From the NCBI RefSeq assembly GCF_014695575.1, contig NZ_JACJOO010000085.1:1-39252 (forward strand): a DNA stretch of 39,252 nucleotides, in the 5' to 3' direction. This document shows positions 25,813-34,931 of this stretch, one piece after another; position 1 is the stretch's first letter, and each line of letters opens with the position of its first letter. The position numbers were made by a program, and so were the translations under genes. The stretch comes from Leptolyngbya sp. FACHB-8 (GTDB taxonomy: Bacteria; Cyanobacteriota; Cyanobacteriia; Elainellales; Elainellaceae). The notes below the pieces were generated by a model. The model made no database searches and had not been told where the DNA came from. It was given only the letters and a program-made list of their open reading frames with translations.

Positions 25813-28056
25813 ATGCAGGGGTCGTCGGTAGCTGGGAAGGATTTGGTGCTGGTGGGTGGAGGGCACAGTCATGCGATCGCCCTCAAGTCGTTTGGCATGC
25901 AGCCGCTGGATGGGGTGCGGGTGACGCTGATTACCGATGTAATGCATACGCCCTATTCGGGTATGTTGCCGGGGTATTTGGCAGGGTTGTATTCCTTCGA
26001 TGAGTGCCATATTGACTTGCAGCGATTGGCAACTTTTGCCGGGGTGCGGTTGATTCATGCTCGGGCGATCGCTCTCGATCTGGTGAACAATCAGGTGCTG
26101 TGTGAGCATCATCCACCTGTCTCGTTTGATCTGCTGTCGTTGGATATTGGCAGCACCCCTGCGGTGTCGACGGTTCCAGGGGCGGAGAAGTTCGCAATTC
26201 CGGCGAAGCCGATTTCGAAGTTTTTAGATTACTGGGATCGGTTGGTGGCGGAGGTGGAACAGAATCCGCAGCGGCCTCTGCGAGTTGGGGTTGTGGGCGG
26301 TGGTGCCGGAGGGGTGGAATTGAGCTTGGCGGTACAGGCTCATCTACAAAGAATTTATCGGGAGGCTGGGCAACCGGACAGGCTGGAGTCGCATTTGTTT
26401 CAGCGCAGCCCGGAATTGCTGCCGGAGCGGGGTCGTTGGGCACGGCGCAAGATGCGACAGGTGATGGAGCAGCGTGGGATTGCGCTGCACCTGGGGGAGA
26501 CGGTGGAGGAGGTGGGTGAGGATTGGGTGCGGTGTGCCTCGGGGTTGGAGGTGGAGTGCGATCGCCTCTTCTGGGTCACTCAGGCGGCGGCTACTCCCTG
26601 GATTCGGGAAGCTGGACTGGCTACCGATGAGCGCGGTTTTTTGCTGGTAAACGATCGTCTGCAATCAATTTCCCATCCGCAGGTGTTTGGGGCAGGAGAT
26701 GTAGCGACCATGCAGGCCCATCCACGACCCAAGGCGGGGGTATTTGCGGTGCGGCAGGGCAAACCCTTGACGGAAAACCTGCGCCGTGCGCTGGAAAACC
26801 AGCCTCTAAAACCCTTTGTGCCACAAAAACAATTCCTGATTTTGATTGGGGTTGGTGATGAAACGGCTGTGGCTTCTCGCGGGGCCTTGGGCATCGGCCC
26901 TGCAAAATGGATCTGGCAATGGAAGGACCGCATTGATCGCAAGTTCATGGACAAGTTTAGTGATCTGAAATCCATGTCCGATAGCGCTCCCGAATCTGCT
27001 GATACGTTAGAGCCTGCCATGCGCTGTGCCGGGTGTGGCTCCAAAGTGGGCAGTTCAATTCTTGAAAATGTTCTGACTCGTATCCGCCAGGAACAGAGGC
27101 ACCTCGAAGATTCCAACATTCTGCTTGGACTGGAGAGCAGTGATGACGCTGCGGTATTGCAAGTGCCACCGGGCCAAGTTCTGGTGCAAACGGTAGATTA
27201 CTTCCGCGCCCTTGTGTCTGATCCGTACTTGTTTGGGCAGATTGCGGCTCACCATGCCTTGAGTGACTTGTTCGCGATGGGAGCGAAGCCGCAGAGTGCG
27301 CTGGCGATCGCCACTCTCCCCTATGCCCCCGACCAGAAAGTGCAAGACCAGCTCTATCACCTGCTGACAGGAGCCACGGAGGTATTGCATGAAGCTGGAG
27401 CCGCTTTGGTGGGCGGTCACACCACTGAAGGGCCAGAATTGGCCTTTGGGCTCACCTGTAATGGTCTGGCGGAGAGCGATCGCCTCCTCCGCAAAGGTGG
27501 ACTACACCCCGGCCAGGCTCTCATTTTGACGAAGCCATTGGGAACGGGCACGCTGTTTGCTGCCGATATGCAACTGAAGGCGAAAGGGCGCTGGATTGAG
27601 GGGGCGATCGCCTCCATGCTTACCTCCAACCAGGCTGCGGCTCAATGCTTTCTGGACTATGGTGCAACGGCCTGCACCGACATCACCGGATTTGGCTTGT
27701 TGGGGCACCTGTTGGAAATGATGCGTGCCTCGCAAGTGTCCGTCACGCTGGATATGAATGCCATTCCAGTTTTAGGCGGTGCGCAGGAAACCCTTCAGAG
27801 AGGAATTTTTAGTTCACTTCAGGGGCAGAACCGAAAGGTGGAGGGGGCGATCGCCAACCTTTCCGAAGCCATGGCCCATCCCCTATTTCCAATTCTGTTT
27901 GACCCGCAAACTTCGGGTGGCTTGCTAGCGGGAGTGGAGGGCGATCGGGCACAATCTTGCCTCGCTGCTCTCCACCAGCAGGGCTATTCGGACAGTCAAT
28001 TGATCGGGTATGTCACAGAATCAGCAACGAATTTTACCGTGACACTATCACAATAG
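25813..28056 (+). CDS. selD: Pyridine nucleotide-disulfide oxidoreductase fused to selenide, water dikinase
   Basis: The 747-residue fusion has an NDH-2-like FAD domain (about 1-390) and a SelD domain (about 400-747). The first shows GGGHSH (15-20), DVMHTPYSGMLPG, VGVVGGGAGGVELSLA (about 158-173, NAD fold) and VFGAGDVATM. SelD makes selenophosphate from selenide and ATP; the active site is CAGCGSKVGS with the essential Cys408 and Lys411. ESSDDAAVL, GQIAAHHALSDLFAMGAKP, GGHTTEGPELAFGLT and TDITGFGLLGHL follow in order. The oxidoreductase half may supply reduced selenium. The frame also opens at 25720, but homologues start near MQGSSVAGKDLVLVGGG and GGGAGG lies just before 25813. mnmH lies downstream, so selenophosphate is probably used for tRNA 2-selenouridine. 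No selA, selB or selC is seen here. Confidence 0.92.
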   Translation: MQGSSVAGKDLVLVGGGHSHAIALKSFGMQPLDGVRVTLITDVMHTPYSGMLPGYLAGLYSFDECHIDLQRLATFAGVRLIHARAIALDLVNNQVLCEHHPPVSFDLLSLDIGSTPAVSTVPGAEKFAIPAKPISKFLDYWDRLVAEVEQNPQRPLRVGVVGGGAGGVELSLAVQAHLQRIYREAGQPDRLESHLFQRSPELLPERGRWARRKMRQVMEQRGIALHLGETVEEVGEDWVRCASGLEVECDRLFWVTQAAATPWIREAGLATDERGFLLVNDRLQSISHPQVFGAGDVATMQAHPRPKAGVFAVRQGKPLTENLRRALENQPLKPFVPQKQFLILIGVGDETAVASRGALGIGPAKWIWQWKDRIDRKFMDKFSDLKSMSDSAPESADTLEPAMRCAGCGSKVGSSILENVLTRIRQEQRHLEDSNILLGLESSDDAAVLQVPPGQVLVQTVDYFRALVSDPYLFGQIAAHHALSDLFAMGAKPQSALAIATLPYAPDQKVQDQLYHLLTGATEVLHEAGAALVGGHTTEGPELAFGLTCNGLAESDRLLRKGGLHPGQALILTKPLGTGTLFAADMQLKAKGRWIEGAIASMLTSNQAAAQCFLDYGATACTDITGFGLLGHLLEMMRASQVSVTLDMNAIPVLGGAQETLQRGIFSSLQGQNRKVEGAIANLSEAMAHPLFPILFDPQTSGGLLAGVEGDRAQSCLAALHQQGYSDSQLIGYVTESATNFTVTLSQ

Positions 28057-28105
28057 ATCTGATAAAAATGGCGAGCAGGTTGGCCTATAAGAAGTATTTA
28101 TTTAT

Positions 28106-28492
28106 ATGGGATATGCTTTATTTATTACGTTTAACCCGCACGTTTCAGGTGTTGATGGATGGGATATATGTGGCAAGACACTGGCTCATCATCTCGAGAA
28201 ATTGGATGATGTTGCAAGGCAGCTACAACTTTTACCACTTGGTGAAATGATCAGCGTTAGTGAAGAGTATTTAGAAGATTTAATTGATGAAGATATAAAA
28301 GGTTGCCAAGAACAGTGGCTTTTACCCTCTGTTGGCTTACTAACCGTTAATGGATTGATGAGTTTTATACAAGAAAATTCCAACCACTTTCACGCGGCGT
28401 CGCAGTTGCTAGAAGATTTAAGTCACTTGAGGCACTGTCTAAACCATGCGGATCAGCAGAGTACGCTTTTTCATTTGACTCCTGATTTCTAA
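28106..28492 (+). CDS. Hypothetical protein between selD and mnmH
   Basis: The 128-residue protein starts MGYALFITFNPHVSGVDGWD and has a mostly helical body: GKTLAHHLEKLDDVARQL, then EYLEDLIDEDIKGCQEQWLL, PSVGLLTVNGLMSFIQEN and a Leu/His-rich end. No catalytic motif is evident. Its base composition is visibly more A/T-rich than its neighbours, which may point to later arrival. Similar-looking small proteins of unknown function with an EQW...GL.TV...L core occur in other bacteria (from memory, unchecked). Its place inside the selenium cluster does not by itself show a selenium role. Confidence 0.6.
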   Translation: MGYALFITFNPHVSGVDGWDICGKTLAHHLEKLDDVARQLQLLPLGEMISVSEEYLEDLIDEDIKGCQEQWLLPSVGLLTVNGLMSFIQENSNHFHAASQLLEDLSHLRHCLNHADQQSTLFHLTPDF

Positions 28493-28580
28493 TAGAAATT
28501 GCACGTATGCTACCTAATCTTAGAAAAATTTTTTGAAATTATCAAAATAGCTAAAGTCTATTCTCCTTTGCTGCTTCCCT

Positions 28581-29606
28581 ATGGTGCATTCCCTTCCATT
28601 TCCAGAATTTTTCTCTGCTGCTGGCCCTGTGCTAGATGTTCGGAGCCCATCAGAGTATGCGCAGGGGCACATCCCTGGAGCCATTAGCTTTCCGCTGTTT
28701 ACAGATGCAGAACGGGCACAGGTCGGCACCTGCTATAAACAGGAGGGGCGAGATGCCGCAGTGGAGTTGGGGTTTGCGATCGCTGGCCCCAAATTTGCAG
28801 GATTTATTCAGCAGGCGAAGGCGTTGGCGGGCGATCGCCGTATCCGAGTGCATTGTTGGCGTGGTGGTATGCGGAGTGGGGCGGTAGCCTGGGTTCTGGA
28901 AATGGCAGGTTTTCAGGTAACGACCTTAATCGGTGGCTACAAAGCCTTCCGTCGCTGGGCCTTACAGACTTTTGAGGAACCACGTCCGATTGTCATTCTG
29001 GGAGGCATGACGGGAACGGGCAAGACTGACATTTTGCATGCTTTAGCGGAAACGGGGGAGCAGGTGTTGGATCTAGAAGATGTGGCCCATCACCGAGGCA
29101 GCAGCTTTGGGTCACTGATGCTTCCGCCCCAGCCGACCAATGAGCAATTTGAAAATCAGGTCGCGCTTCAATGGGCAACGTTTAGCCCACACCGACGGGT
29201 ATGGATTGAGGCGGAAAGCAAGAGCATTGGGCTCTGCCGGGTTCCAAATGCTCTGTTCGATCAGATGGATCACGCTCCCATTTTGGAAGTGGTTCGCCCC
29301 ACATCTGAGCGACTGGTGTTGTTAGTGGATTTGTACGCCCAGGCCCCCCTGGAGGGTTTGATTACGGCGACAGAGCGTATTCGTAAGCGCTTAGGCGGAG
29401 CAAGAACTCAGGAGGCGATCGACCTCCTCCAGCAACACCGCTTTGCCGAAGCCTTCGAGCTGATGCTGTTCTACTACGATCGCACCTACCAATACGACCT
29501 GCAACGGCGCACCGTGTCGCGCTATTCAGTGGATGCCACAGGATACTCTGCTGCAGAAATTGCCCGTTTGCTGCTTGAAAAAGCGGAGGTGCTGCCCCTC
29601 CCCTAA
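28581..29606 (+). CDS. mnmH: tRNA 2-selenouridine synthase
   Basis: The 341-residue protein (also called SelU or YbbB) replaces sulfur by selenium at the wobble 2-thiouridine of tRNA, through a geranylated intermediate, using selenophosphate from SelD. It has an N-terminal rhodanese domain (about 8-128) with DVRSPSEYAQGHIPGAISFP and the active Cys92 in VHCWRGGMRSGA. A P-loop domain follows with Walker A GGMTGTGKT (141-149), then DLEDVAHHRGSSFG, WIEAESKSIGLCRVP and FYYDRTYQYDL. Length agrees with the family. The upstream selD fusion is the obvious partner. The ATG at 28581 directly begins conserved sequence. Confidence 0.94.
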   Translation: MVHSLPFPEFFSAAGPVLDVRSPSEYAQGHIPGAISFPLFTDAERAQVGTCYKQEGRDAAVELGFAIAGPKFAGFIQQAKALAGDRRIRVHCWRGGMRSGAVAWVLEMAGFQVTTLIGGYKAFRRWALQTFEEPRPIVILGGMTGTGKTDILHALAETGEQVLDLEDVAHHRGSSFGSLMLPPQPTNEQFENQVALQWATFSPHRRVWIEAESKSIGLCRVPNALFDQMDHAPILEVVRPTSERLVLLVDLYAQAPLEGLITATERIRKRLGGARTQEAIDLLQQHRFAEAFELMLFYYDRTYQYDLQRRTVSRYSVDATGYSAAEIARLLLEKAEVLPLP

Positions 29607-29626
29607 TACCTTATTAATTTCGAACG

Positions 29627-29992
29627 ATGTATCTGACACTTAATCCCACTCATCTCTACATTCATTTAGAAGGCTACGAACGGCTATGGTCGTTTCACCT
29701 GGGTTCTTGCATTGAGGTTCCCCTGAATCACATTGCCCAGGTCAGCACTGACCTCCCTCTCAGCACCTGGCGAGAACTCCGTGCCCCTGGCACGTCCCTC
29801 CCGGGTGTGATCAAAGCAGGAACTTATTACACTGAGCGGGGCCGAGAGTTCTGGTATGTGACCAAGCCTTCGGTGCTGACCATTGATGTTCGCGATAATT
29901 ATTACAAGCGCATTGTGCTTTCACTGCACGACAATGAAGCATGGCGAGCTGAAATCACTGGATCGCTTGTTCCATCCAATGGGTCTGACTAA
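29627..29992 (+). CDS. Small PH-like domain protein
   Basis: The 121-residue protein is almost all beta strand with a pattern I associate with a bacterial PH-like fold: LYIHLEGYERLWSF, IEVPLNHIAQVSTD, LRAPGTSLPGVIKAGTYYTE, GREFWYVTKPSVLTIDVRD and YYKRIVLSLHDNEAW. The motif APGTxxPGxxxAGTxxxxxGxxFWxV is the memorable conserved part. Such proteins have no known enzymatic role. It starts 20 bp after mnmH and may be on the same message. No membrane segment is present. Confidence 0.72.
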   Translation: MYLTLNPTHLYIHLEGYERLWSFHLGSCIEVPLNHIAQVSTDLPLSTWRELRAPGTSLPGVIKAGTYYTERGREFWYVTKPSVLTIDVRDNYYKRIVLSLHDNEAWRAEITGSLVPSNGSD

Positions 29993-30087
29993 TTCTGAAA
30001 GGGTTGGCGTGGCACTTTACGTCATATCGACCCTTTAGAACTATGCGGCCAGATATCATAAATTACTGAATTCCTTCTGGGCTTACT

Positions 30088-31035
30088 GTGGCTGCACCCT
30101 CTAATCTCCTGCTGAAATTAAGTAAACGATTGTTCTCGGAAGACGAGAGCCGTTCTGAGTTTGTGGATGCATTGACCCATCCACAGGACTACCCGTCCTG
30201 CATTCTGTGGTGTAAGCCGCGCCCCGAGGAAATGCCCTTTGCGATCGCCCCCGCTCTTTCCTGGCAACCCGACTTTGTTGATCGGGTAAAAGAGGACAAA
30301 ATCGGCCAGCATCCCCTCCACCAGGAAGGCCATTTCTACAGTCTGGATCTATCGTCGGTGTTTGCGGCCTCAGCCATGGGGGCGATCGCGACTCCGGTTC
30401 GCACCGTCTTTGATATGTGTGCATCTCCCGGCGGCAAAAGTGTTTTTGCATGGCGCATGTTTCAACCGGAGTTGTTGCTGTGCAATGAAGTAACCAACAA
30501 GCGCATTGGGGCTTTGGTCTATAATCTGCGTCGCTGTGAGATTCGTCCGGCTCGTGTGGTAAGCGTGGACTCCAATGTATTAGCAGAAGAGATTCCACAA
30601 ATTGCAGATTTGGTGCTGGTAGATGCCCCTTGTACCTGCCAATCGGTACTGGCAAAAGGTGAAAAGGCTCCCGGTTGTTTTCACCCGGTTTCGATTAATA
30701 AAAATGCCAATCGGCAAAAGCGGATTCTGGCCAATTCGGCCTCTCTAGTCGCGCCGCAAGGTCATCTGTTGTATATGACCTGCACCTATTCCACCGAGGA
30801 AAATGAAGAGGTAATGGATTGGTTCTTGGAGCGATTTCCCGAGTTCGCTCCGGTGCCCGTTCCGGCATTGCAGTCCTACCAGTCCCATTTAACAGAACGC
30901 CCTTGCTACCGCATGTTTCCTCAAGATGGATTAGGGGCGGGCTCCTTCAGCGTCCTATTTCAGAATCAAGCGGATGGGGAAAAACAAGACATTCCTGAGA
31001 GCTTCTTTACCCAGCGGCGAATTATTACCGTTTAA
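30088..31035 (+). CDS. RsmB/RsmF-type RNA (cytosine-5) methyltransferase
   Basis: The 315-residue protein is an S-adenosylmethionine-dependent NOL1/NOP2/Sun-family enzyme. The SAM site is VFDMCASPGGKS (108-118), followed by CNEVTNKRI with the acidic ribose contact. Motif IV is DAPCTCQSV with Cys182, and motif VI is MTCTYSTEENEEV with the catalytic Cys232. Most relatives read DAPCSG at motif IV, so the CTC variant is unusual, but both catalytic cysteines are present. The end (GAGSFSVLFQN) matches the usual GFFxAxF strand loosely. The target is probably rRNA or tRNA; it cannot be assigned. The start is a GTG at 30088 without a strong ribosome site, so it is less certain than the rest. Confidence 0.87.
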   Translation: MAAPSNLLLKLSKRLFSEDESRSEFVDALTHPQDYPSCILWCKPRPEEMPFAIAPALSWQPDFVDRVKEDKIGQHPLHQEGHFYSLDLSSVFAASAMGAIATPVRTVFDMCASPGGKSVFAWRMFQPELLLCNEVTNKRIGALVYNLRRCEIRPARVVSVDSNVLAEEIPQIADLVLVDAPCTCQSVLAKGEKAPGCFHPVSINKNANRQKRILANSASLVAPQGHLLYMTCTYSTEENEEVMDWFLERFPEFAPVPVPALQSYQSHLTERPCYRMFPQDGLGAGSFSVLFQNQADGEKQDIPESFFTQRRIITV

Positions 31036-31258
31036 CCGGATGAGCTTGTTCACTACCCCTTATGGCAGACGCTTTCAATCGGCTGTTTGAGTAAGCTACC
31101 GGTATCTTTTTCTGAAGGAATGGGGCTACTTCCAAGACCTATTACTGTAGAGGCAATTATCCTTCGCCCTACGGGTTCTTGAAAGGATGGATCGAAGCGA
31201 TCGCCCACCTTACCTTTCTGCAAAAGTCAAATCCTACGTTGCAGGTATCGGTTGTACT

Positions 31259-32125
31259 ATGACAAACACCATTGCACATTTACGTTTACCTGCCGGAAAA
31301 GATACATTCGATTTTGAGCGGGGTTCTATCTTTTTTGTCGGTACTGCAACGGTTGTGTTGCGGTATGCCGGGTTCACAATTCTCACAGACCCTAACTTTT
31401 TGCATCAGGGCGATCATGTGCATCTAGGGCATGGATTGCGAGCGCAGCGCCTGACCAATCCGGCTCTTGAAATTGATGCTTTGCCCCCGATTGATCTGGT
31501 TGTCCTCTCCCACATGCATGAGGATCATTTCGATCGCGTTGCGGTCGCAAAACTGGATAAGAGCCTTCCCATTGTGACGACACAACACGCTACAGAGAAA
31601 CTCCAAGAGAAAGGGTTTAGAGCGCTTTATGCTTTGAATACCTGGCAAAGTCTAAAGGTATTTAAAGGGAATAGTGCTTTGACGATTACATCCATGCCAG
31701 GGCGTCACGGTCCGGGAGTGTTAGCAGCTCTACTCCCTCCCGTAATGGGCAGCATTCTTGAGTTTCAAGATGGCAATGATACCCGGTTCTGTCTCTATAT
31801 CACTGGCGATACTTTGGTGATTGACCAGTTAAAAGAAATTCCAGAACGATACCCCAATATTGATATTGGGTTATTCCATTTGGGTGGCACCAAAGCGTTT
31901 GGAATATTGCTGACAATGGACGCGAATCAGGGGCTTGAAGCCGTGCAGCTCATTGCTCCAAAGGTGGCAATTCCCATTCATTACAATGATTACACGGTGT
32001 TTAAGTCACCTCTGGAAGATTTCCAGGCGGCTGTTGCAGCCGCAGGATTAGAAGACAAGGTGGTCTACTTGAGTCATGGGGATACTTACAACTTTGAAGT
32101 TGCTAATATTTCGCAGCTTCACTGA
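31259..32125 (+). CDS. MBL-fold (UlaG-like) metal-dependent hydrolase
   Basis: The 288-residue protein shows the metallo-beta-lactamase pattern: IFFVGTATVVLRYAGFTILTDP at the N-terminus, in two adjoining strands, then the metal motif LSHMHEDHFD (H85, H87, D89, H90). GRHGPG, the TGDTLV strand (Asp ligand) and PIHYNDYTVF with the last His follow. These are the ligands for two metal ions. The order resembles the UlaG/beta-lactamase-like subgroup; the substrate is unknown. The frame is open to an ATG at 31187, which would add 24 residues without family resemblance, so the ATG at 31259 is preferred though not certain. A terminator follows. Confidence 0.84.
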   Translation: MTNTIAHLRLPAGKDTFDFERGSIFFVGTATVVLRYAGFTILTDPNFLHQGDHVHLGHGLRAQRLTNPALEIDALPPIDLVVLSHMHEDHFDRVAVAKLDKSLPIVTTQHATEKLQEKGFRALYALNTWQSLKVFKGNSALTITSMPGRHGPGVLAALLPPVMGSILEFQDGNDTRFCLYITGDTLVIDQLKEIPERYPNIDIGLFHLGGTKAFGILLTMDANQGLEAVQLIAPKVAIPIHYNDYTVFKSPLEDFQAAVAAAGLEDKVVYLSHGDTYNFEVANISQLH

Positions 32126-32179
32126 AGTTAGTTTGTAATTAGGCACTTCAGATCTTGCACCTTCCTAAAACCAAACCCC

Positions 32180-32233
32180 AGAAGTTCTATTTTCCTGCGT
32201 AACGCGCACGAGAATAGAACTTCTGTTTTTTTT
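32180..32233 (+). terminator. Intrinsic terminator after the MBL-fold gene
   Basis: CAGAAGTTCTATT (32180-32192) pairs with AATAGAACTTCTG (32213-32225) across about 20 nt and is followed by eight T. It also faces the end of the convergent membrane-protein gene, whose stop codon overlaps the T-run. Confidence 0.82.
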
Positions 32234-33758
32234 AGAAAAAGGTTTTCGTTGCTAAAACACCTGCAGCAGCAGATGAAATAGCTCCAGTGGAGGCGATCGC
32301 AAACAACCACCACAATGCCTTAATAGCGCTTCTCTGAGCCGATTCTGCCTGTTCATAAGCCTGACGCTTCAAGCTATCGACTTGGGCCTGAATGCGGTTC
32401 TGCAACTTTTCAAGAGGTTGGAGAGTGCGATCGCGCATATTCTCCATCTGTTCTAAAGAGGACTGGCCGAGATTTGTAAGATTAGCCTGAGTTTCCTTTA
32501 AGAGATAGTCTAAGGACGGCTTGATTTCAGCCATATCCAAACGCATAGTTTCTGGTAATAATTCAGACTTGGCTAGCCGGGGTAACGCCTCAGCCAAGGT
32601 AAGGAGAGCAATGCCAATGCCATAAGTCACCGGCACTTTAGACCGATGGAGTAATTCCGCTAAGTCTAAATTACTGAGGGTATTATCAATAGTTTGTTCC
32701 AGAACTGATTGCAGTTTCTCCTGCAAAGATGAGGATGTATCCTGTGGTTCTACATCTAAACTTTCAACAGAGTTAGATAGAAGTTGAGAGGCATAGTGAG
32801 CTTCAAAATTTGACCAACTTTGCTCAACCTCCGTCATGATTTTCCGCTGTTTTTTAGCATTAATATCCTCCCGTTGCTCAAGCCAGAGACGCAATATCTC
32901 CGGTTCAAAGTGGGGTAAGGCTTGATTCTCAGGGAGTTTCTCTTCAGCAGCTCTAAAAAGTGTTTCTAGTTTGCGTTGAATACGTTTAGGTGTCAGGCTT
33001 TTAGAGTCTGTTTCCGTTAAATAGATTTTGATAGGTTGCCAGAAGGCTGCTCTGGCGAGTTGATCCTCGGCATTGGCTGGAGCGATCGCCTCAACCCTTG
33101 ATGCTGCGATAAACGGTTGCAGCTGCGCTTCGAGAAGTTGTTGAACACCCGCACGATTTAAGGCCGATTGAATCCCTTCACGAATCAGTTCTGCGGTTTC
33201 TTCTTCCGTCAAAGAGTCTGACGCATCATTGCGGAAGAGGGAGGCGATCGCTCCCCCAGCCCACCGCACTCCTCCAGTTGCCCGGTCGACGATAAAGCCC
33301 GCTACAGAATTGAGGGTACGGGTACTGAGCCATGTGAGAAGCAGCACATAGGCTGACCAGATGGTGAGCCCGGCGATCGCTCCCATCATGGGCTCAGCCA
33401 CCTGGCTAAACCGTGTGCCGAGGAAACAGGCTGTGAACAGGACGATATTGACGGTAAACAGGAAGCCGAAGCCGAGGGTCGTAGCGATCGCTCCAGATCC
33501 AGATGCCGATTCTTCTGCTTCTAAAGGCTCTGCACGTTCCTTATTTTTGAAGAAACGCATGCCAAAAGCTGAAAGCCCCAAAACAAGACCTAAATTCGTC
33601 AACAGTAATTGAAAGCCTAATGCTGTGAGAAGGCCGACGACCAGGGTTGTCAGAAGTTGCGTCCATAGATCAGGTGACGCAGATCCAGCCAACGCCGACG
33701 GTATCTGATTCAGGTACATCGTAATTAGAAAATCAGCATGTTCCCTGTACATCTCCAT
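32232..33758 (-). CDS. Integral membrane protein of unknown function
   Basis: The 508-residue protein has an N-terminal membrane region with helices at about 33-60, 92-113 and 125-146. A long soluble helical part (about 175-450) is rich in Glu, Gln and Leu. A last hydrophobic segment lies at about 482-505 (IKALWWLFAIASTGAISSAA). The central part includes coiled-coil text such as LEKLQNRIQAQVDSLKRQAY. No catalytic motif is seen. Similar proteins are, as far as I can tell, cyanobacterial hypotheticals. It might be a membrane scaffold. The start is uncertain: ATG at 33758 or at 33719 (MYLNQIPSALAG) would both work, and neither has a strong ribosome site. Confidence 0.75.
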   Translation of the reverse strand: MEMYREHADFLITMYLNQIPSALAGSASPDLWTQLLTTLVVGLLTALGFQLLLTNLGLVLGLSAFGMRFFKNKERAEPLEAEESASGSGAIATTLGFGFLFTVNIVLFTACFLGTRFSQVAEPMMGAIAGLTIWSAYVLLLTWLSTRTLNSVAGFIVDRATGGVRWAGGAIASLFRNDASDSLTEEETAELIREGIQSALNRAGVQQLLEAQLQPFIAASRVEAIAPANAEDQLARAAFWQPIKIYLTETDSKSLTPKRIQRKLETLFRAAEEKLPENQALPHFEPEILRLWLEQREDINAKKQRKIMTEVEQSWSNFEAHYASQLLSNSVESLDVEPQDTSSSLQEKLQSVLEQTIDNTLSNLDLAELLHRSKVPVTYGIGIALLTLAEALPRLAKSELLPETMRLDMAEIKPSLDYLLKETQANLTNLGQSSLEQMENMRDRTLQPLEKLQNRIQAQVDSLKRQAYEQAESAQRSAIKALWWLFAIASTGAISSAAAGVLATKTFF

Positions 33759-34020
33759 TCGCCCGTTCGTCGAGAATATGGCTTCTATAGTTTAGGAAAT
33801 AGAGAGTTATTTGTCGTCTGGCTAAAAGGAGATGATGGGCGTTTCTAGTTAAGCTTTTCTAACACCTGCTCATCTTGATGCTGTAGAAAATTGAGCCACT
33901 TTTTGAATAAGTATCTTGACAATTCACTCGAAAGTTTAACCCCTTTGCTGTTATTTCCAAACTTTTTATAGATGCTCTACTTCGGGTTGCTCGGATAAGC
34001 TGATAATTCGAGGAGTTAAA

Positions 34021-34599
34021 GTGTCATTACTAACAATGGGTAAGAATAAATTGAAAAAAAATGGCGTTGTTCACAAGAATGAGAACAATGGCATTGATAT
34101 TTTAGGAGTTGATGCACGGCAACTTGGGACAGCGGTTGCGAGTGTTTTGGTAGCCGAAATTGCCAACGCTGCGGTTCAACGCCTGAGTGAGAAGACTTTT
34201 GGAAGCACCAAGAACAAGGCTGGTGTAGAGGATATTCCTGACCAGGCTGATCTAACGAATGACGGCTCTGATACTCTATCGGATACCGCTCAGTCTGGGA
34301 GACAAGCAGCTCGCGTGGAGTCTTCAGTAGGCGAAGCTGCCCAAAAGGTTCGCTCTTCGCTGAGTGACGTAACACTGAGTCTTTCGGATGTTGTGAATGT
34401 TTTGCGGGATGCTGGTCAGCGCCTCAAAGATCAATCTGGAAGCGTGATGAACACATCGTCCGATACCGTACTGAACGGCATTGCATCAGGAGCTACCGCG
34501 CTGCTCGAACGAGTTTCGCCCGATACTCAGGAAAGCCCTGTCAAATCGAAGAAAGGGTCGAAACACCATAAGAAAAAGCATAAGAAGAAAAAGCATTAA
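34021..34599 (+). CDS. Hypothetical protein with a Lys/His-rich C-terminal tail
   Basis: The 192-residue protein has a basic N-terminus (MGKNKLKKNG). A hydrophobic helix with an amphipathic look follows, ARQLGTAVASVLVAEIANAA (about 32-51). The central stretch is Ser/Asp-rich and repetitive, with LSDTAQSG, LSDVTLSLSDVVNVL and VMNTSSDTVLNGI. A sudden tail of Lys and His begins SKKGSKHHKKKHKKKKH at about 176-192. The tail looks like a nucleic-acid or polyanion binding end, as in histone-H1-like proteins, but the body is not a known histone fold. GAGGAG lies five bases before the GTG at 34021, which makes this start secure. Confidence 0.72.
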   Translation: MSLLTMGKNKLKKNGVVHKNENNGIDILGVDARQLGTAVASVLVAEIANAAVQRLSEKTFGSTKNKAGVEDIPDQADLTNDGSDTLSDTAQSGRQAARVESSVGEAAQKVRSSLSDVTLSLSDVVNVLRDAGQRLKDQSGSVMNTSSDTVLNGIASGATALLERVSPDTQESPVKSKKGSKHHKKKHKKKKH

Positions 34600-34785
34600 T
34601 AGAGTAGGGCTGACACATTCTTGTCAGGTAGTGAATTCCCCACACTAACGAGAATGCACTGAATTAGAATGGGCCTGCATGAGCCGTGTGAGTGTTGCTG
34701 ATGACAGATCTAGGGCCTGATTCAGGAGATTGTTTCGTACGTGGATCGTATGGAAAAACATCCCCTTCAGCTATTGGAGCACGCT

Positions 34786-34886
34786 CTAGTACGCTGAGGC
34801 GGAAATCCATCACCTATGTTTTTGTGTGGGGTGCGAAGCACCCCACACAAAAACATAGTATGCAAACTTAGGCCGCAGCCTACTAG
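34786..34886. repeat. Palindromic repeat E1 (family E, 101 bp)
   Basis: Both ends are CTAG: CTAGTACGCTGAGGC at the left and, read from the other strand, CTAGTAGGCTGCGGC at the right. The inner stem is perfect over 21 bp (34814-34834 with 34838-34858) with the GAA apex GGGGTGCGAAGCACCCC. It matches E3 (37517-37617) at nearly every position and E2 (37421-37520) in the right arm. It lies between two rightward genes; nothing else was seen in 34600-34931. Confidence 0.88.
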
Positions 34887-34931
34887 TTTGAGACCAATGA
34901 CTGCCTGCTGCTGTATTTGGTGATTAATCTT

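Noticed and set aside
28106-28492. SelA/SelB or other selenoprotein machinery in the selenium cluster
   Set aside because: The inserted protein has neither a PLP-lysine region nor a GTPase motif, and SelD itself uses Cys at the active site.
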